Shown here: one piece after another, positions 36,299 through 39,169 of the stretch | Numbering within the stretch: the stretch's first letter is position 1 | Layout of the letters: each line of letters starts with the position of its first letter | DNA from: Faecalibacterium sp. UBA1360 | Lineage (GTDB): Bacteria; Bacillota; Clostridia; Oscillospirales; Ruminococcaceae | Direction: 5' to 3' | Length of the DNA stretch: 39,169 nt | Assembly (NCBI GenBank): GCA_002306375.1 | Contig: DBRU01000016.1 | Location: 66,769 to 105,937, forward strand | The notes under the pieces: model-generated | Database searches by the model: none | Told to the model about the DNA's origin: nothing | Seen by the model: only the letters and a program-made list of their open reading frames with translations | Position numbers and translations under genes: made by a program

Positions 36299-39169
36299 TT
36301 ACAGCTTGAAGTAGTTCACGCCGCCCTCAAAGATGGGCTGATACTTGTCGCCGCCCACGTTCTTGTACAGCTGGTCGGCGCTGCGCTCGCTGTGACCCAT
36401 CTTGCCGAACACGCGGCCGTCCGGGCTGGTGATGCCCTCAATGGCCAGCACGCTGCCGTTGGGGTTGTAGCGCTGGTCCATGGTGGGCACGCAGTTCAGG
36501 TCCACATACTGGGTGGCGACCTGGCCGTTTTCGATCAGCTTCTTGAGCAGTTCGTCGCTGCACACAAAGCGGCCTTCGCCGTGGCTGATGGCGATCAGGT
36601 GTTCGTCGTTGACATCACACTCGGACAGCCAGGGGCTCTTGTTGGAGGCCACGCGGGTGCGCACCAGCATGCTCTGGTGGCGGTGCACGGTGTTGAAGGT
36701 CAGGGTCGGGTCGTCCTTGGTGATGGGGCGGATCTCGCCGTAGGGCACAAGGCCCAGCTTGATCAGCGCCTGGAACCCGTTGCAGATGCCCAGCGCCAGG
36801 CCGTCCCGCTGGTTCAGCAGGCGGTTCACCGCATCGGCCACGGCCGGGGCGCGGAAGAAGGCCGAGATGAACTTGGCCGACCCGTCGGGCTCGTCGCCGC
36901 CGGAAAATCCGCCCGGCAGCATCAGGATCTGGGCCGCGTCGATCTCCTTGACCAGGGCCTCGCAGCTTTCGGCCACGTCGGCGGGGGTCAGGTTTTTCAG
37001 CACCAGCACATGGGGGTCGCCGCCGGCGCGGCGGAACGCCCGGGCGGTGTCGTACTCGCAGTTGGTGCCCGGGAACACGGGGATGATGACGCGGGGCGTG
37101 GCCAGGCGAATGGCCGGGGCCACCCGCTGGAAGGCGTTGCAGCTGTATTCCAGCGCCTTGACCTCCTCGCCGGCGCGGCGGTAGGGGAACACAGGCTCCA
37201 GCTTGCCTTCCCACAGGTCCTGCAAGTGAGCCAGGTCCAGCACCTCGTCGCCCACGCTCATGGTGTAGTCCACGGTGGTAAAGCCCAGGAACTCGCCGGC
37301 GTCGGCATCCAGCAGCTCCAGGATCACCGAACCGTAGCAGGGCTCAAACAGGCGCTCGGGGCGAATGGCCTTGCTCAGTTTCAGGCCCACGCGGTTGCCC
37401 ACGCACATCTTGAACAGGGCTTCGCCGATGCCGCCGAAGCCCGGCGTGGCCGCGGCCAGCACCTTGCCCTCGTCGATCATCTGTTCCACGATCTTGTAGA
37501 TGGACAAAAGGCTGTTGACCTCGGGCAGGCCGTCCTTGTACTGGGGCTTCAGGATGACCACCGAGCTGTTGGCCTTTTTGAACTCGGGGCTCAGCACGTC
37601 CCGGGTGTTGCCCACGGCGGTGGCAAAGCTGACCAGGGTGGGGGGTACGTCCAGGCCCTCGAAGCTGCCGGACATGCTGTCCTTGCCGCCGATGGAGGCG
37701 ATGCCCAGGCCCATCTGGGCATCCAGCGCGCCCAGCAGCGCGGCCAGGGGCTTGCCCCAGCGCTCGGGCTTTTCGCCCAGGTGCTCAAAATATTCCTGGA
37801 AGGTCAGGTACATGTCCTGATGGTGGAAGCCCGCGCACACCAGCTTGGTCACGCTTTCCACCACGGCCATGTAAGCGCCGCGGTAGGGGTCGGCCTCGGT
37901 CAGGTAGGGGTTGAAGCCCCAGGCCATGCCCGAACAGGTGGTGGTCTCGCCGTCCACGGGCAGCTTGGCAGCCATGGCCATGGCCGGGGTCAGCTGATAC
38001 TTGCCGCCATAGGGCATCAGCACGGTGGCCGCGCCGATGGTGGAGTCGAACCGCTCGCCCAGACCCTTTTTGCTGCACACGTTCAGGTCGGTGACCATGG
38101 CCTCCATCTTTTCGGCCACGGTTGCGCCGGGCCAGTAGGGCCGCCAGGTCTTGCCGGCTTCGATGTGGGCGCTGGCGTGGCGCTCGGCGCCGTTGGAGTT
38201 GAGGAATTCGCGGGACAGGTCCACGATGGCCGTGCCGTTCCACACTTCCACCATGCGCTTTTGCTCGGTGACGGTGGCCACGACGGTGGCTTCCAGGTTT
38301 TCCTCGTTGGCCAGGGCGATGAAGCGATCGGCGTCCTCGGCGGCCACGGCCACAGCCATGCGCTCCTGGCTTTCGCTGATGGCCAGTTCGGTGCCGTCCA
38401 GGCCCTCGTATTTCTTGGTGACCTTGTTCAGGTCGATGTGCAGCCCGTCGGCCAGCTCGCCGATGGCCACCGACACGCCGCCCGCGCCGAAGTCGTTGCA
38501 CCGCTTGATCATGCGGCAGGCGTCCTCGCGGCGGAACAGGCGCTGCAATTTGCGCTCGATGGGGGCGTTGCCCTTCTGCACCTCGGCCCCGCAGGTCTCC
38601 AGACTGGACAGCTTGTGGGCCTTGCTGGACCCGGTGGCGCCGCCGATGCCGTCGCGCCCCGTGCGGCCGCCCAGCAGGATGATCACATCCCCGGGGGCGG
38701 GTTCCTCCCGGCGCACGTTTTTGGCGGGCGCCGCACCCACCACGGCGCCGATCTCCATGCGCTTGGCCACATAGCCGGGGTGGTAGACCTCGTCCACCTG
38801 GCCGGTGGCCAGGCCGATCTGGTTGCCGTAGCTGGAATACCCCTGGGCAGCCGTGGTAACCAGCTTGCGCTGGGGCAGCTTGCCGGGCATGGTCTCGGAC
38901 ACGGGTTTCAGCGGGTCGCCCGCGCCGGTCACGCGCATGGCCTGGTAGACGTAGCTGCGGCCGGACAGCGGGTCGCGGATGGCGCCGCCGATGCAGGTGG
39001 CCGCACCGCCGAAGGGTTCGATCTCGGTGGGGTGGTTGTGGGTCTCGTTCTTGAACAGGAACAGCCAGTCCTGTTCTTCGCCGTCCACATCGCACTTGAT
39101 CTTCACGGTGCAGGCGTTGATCTCGTCGCTCTCGTCCAGATTTTTCAAAATGCCCCGCTCTTTCAGGGC
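36299..39169 (-). CDS. purL: Phosphoribosylformylglycinamidine synthase PurL, 5' end missing
   Basis: The last 956 codons of a single-chain FGAM synthase; the frame is open to the window edge, so the start lies beyond 39169. It converts FGAR, glutamine and ATP to FGAM. Visible are FKNETHNHPTEIEPFGGAATCIGG and GGRTGRDGIGGATGSS of the first ATP-site half, the second synthetase half (GGKDSMSGSFE), and a C-terminal class I glutaminase domain with PGTNCEYDTARAF, LPGGFSGGD, nucleophile Cys in LGICNGFQALI and the catalytic His of the GHSER segment. This fused glutaminase marks the large PurL, so no separate PurQ/PurS is needed. Confidence 0.97.
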   Translation of the reverse strand, partial: ALKERGILKNLDESDEINACTVKIKCDVDGEEQDWLFLFKNETHNHPTEIEPFGGAATCIGGAIRDPLSGRSYVYQAMRVTGAGDPLKPVSETMPGKLPQRKLVTTAAQGYSSYGNQIGLATGQVDEVYHPGYVAKRMEIGAVVGAAPAKNVRREEPAPGDVIILLGGRTGRDGIGGATGSSKAHKLSSLETCGAEVQKGNAPIERKLQRLFRREDACRMIKRCNDFGAGGVSVAIGELADGLHIDLNKVTKKYEGLDGTELAISESQERMAVAVAAEDADRFIALANEENLEATVVATVTEQKRMVEVWNGTAIVDLSREFLNSNGAERHASAHIEAGKTWRPYWPGATVAEKMEAMVTDLNVCSKKGLGERFDSTIGAATVLMPYGGKYQLTPAMAMAAKLPVDGETTTCSGMAWGFNPYLTEADPYRGAYMAVVESVTKLVCAGFHHQDMYLTFQEYFEHLGEKPERWGKPLAALLGALDAQMGLGIASIGGKDSMSGSFEGLDVPPTLVSFATAVGNTRDVLSPEFKKANSSVVILKPQYKDGLPEVNSLLSIYKIVEQMIDEGKVLAAATPGFGGIGEALFKMCVGNRVGLKLSKAIRPERLFEPCYGSVILELLDADAGEFLGFTTVDYTMSVGDEVLDLAHLQDLWEGKLEPVFPYRRAGEEVKALEYSCNAFQRVAPAIRLATPRVIIPVFPGTNCEYDTARAFRRAGGDPHVLVLKNLTPADVAESCEALVKEIDAAQILMLPGGFSGGDEPDGSAKFISAFFRAPAVADAVNRLLNQRDGLALGICNGFQALIKLGLVPYGEIRPITKDDPTLTFNTVHRHQSMLVRTRVASNKSPWLSECDVNDEHLIAISHGEGRFVCSDELLKKLIENGQVATQYVDLNCVPTMDQRYNPNGSVLAIEGITSPDGRVFGKMGHSERSADQLYKNVGGDKYQPIFEGGVNYFKL

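Noticed and set aside
39146..39148. TTG as the start of purL
   Set aside because: The frame continues open to the edge and the protein lacks the first part of PurL, so the gene is simply cut by the window.
1..39169. CRISPR array, insertion sequence, prophage or attachment site next to the tRNA
   Set aside because: No spaced repeats, transposase, integrase or phage genes were found; tRNA-Tyr is followed directly by its terminator, without a repeated tRNA 3' end.

Overview
The window looks like chromosome from a GC-rich, low-redundancy Clostridia genome, most likely the Faecalibacterium / Gemmiger / Subdoligranulum group of the Oscillospiraceae. That placement is inference from gene content (GlgC+GlgD pair, ylxM-ffh-rpsP-khpA-rimM-trmD order, clostridial long PurL, a SpoIIID homologue), strong Firmicutes Shine-Dalgarno sites and sigma-A promoters; no rRNA is present to confirm it. 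Almost all of the window is ordinary core chromosome. I see no insertion sequence, prophage, CRISPR array or integrated element.

Layout. 1-2190: the end of an SGNH-type protein and an MBOAT O-acyltransferase, a probable cell-envelope acylation pair. 2253-2426: tRNA-Tyr with its own promoter and terminator. 2470-2886: a small DGHTR-motif protein, convergent with degV (2955-3794, minus). 4028-5038: a second, membrane-anchored SGNH hydrolase. 5196-11325: glycogen synthesis cluster glgB-glgC-glgD-glgA. 11389-12518: a beta-lactamase-fold serine hydrolase. 12553-15598 (minus): udk, a dCMP deaminase, spoIIID, a zinc-ribbon membrane protein and a divergent cysteine-synthase-fold enzyme. 15749-20046: a perfect sigma-A promoter driving ylxM-ffh-rpsP-khpA-(terminator)-rimM-trmD, where trmD carries an extra C-terminal GNAT domain. 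20175-20609: ptsH (HPr). 20634-22478 uvrC; 22515-23676 rsmD plus a coiled-coil protein. 23677-24057: the only gene-free stretch over 300 bases, holding the mraZ control region. 24058-34797: division and cell-wall (dcw) cluster mraZ-rsmH-ftsL-pbp-murF-mraY-ftsW-murG-divIB. 34836-39169 (minus): purB and the 3' three-quarters of purL.

How the genes work together. GlgC/GlgD make ADP-glucose, GlgA polymerises it and GlgB branches it. The dcw genes make lipid II (MurF, MraY, MurG), polymerise and cross-link it at the septum (FtsW, PBP) and scaffold the divisome (FtsL, DivIB), with MraZ as likely autoregulator. The ffh operon supplies secretion and ribosome/tRNA maturation. PurL and PurB are purine synthesis steps.

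Most interesting: the in-frame TrmD-GNAT fusion; two arrays of GTGG-type repeats with about 10-bp period, on opposite strands upstream of mraZ, that look like MraZ operators; a spoIIID gene with an altered recognition region and extra tail; unusual appendages on GlgB (lysine/alanine tail), DivIB (proline/arginine head) and the division PBP (acidic insertion); intrinsic terminators placed inside the glg, ffh and dcw operons; and a dcw cluster lacking murE, murD and ftsZ. None of these is proof of a wholly new system.
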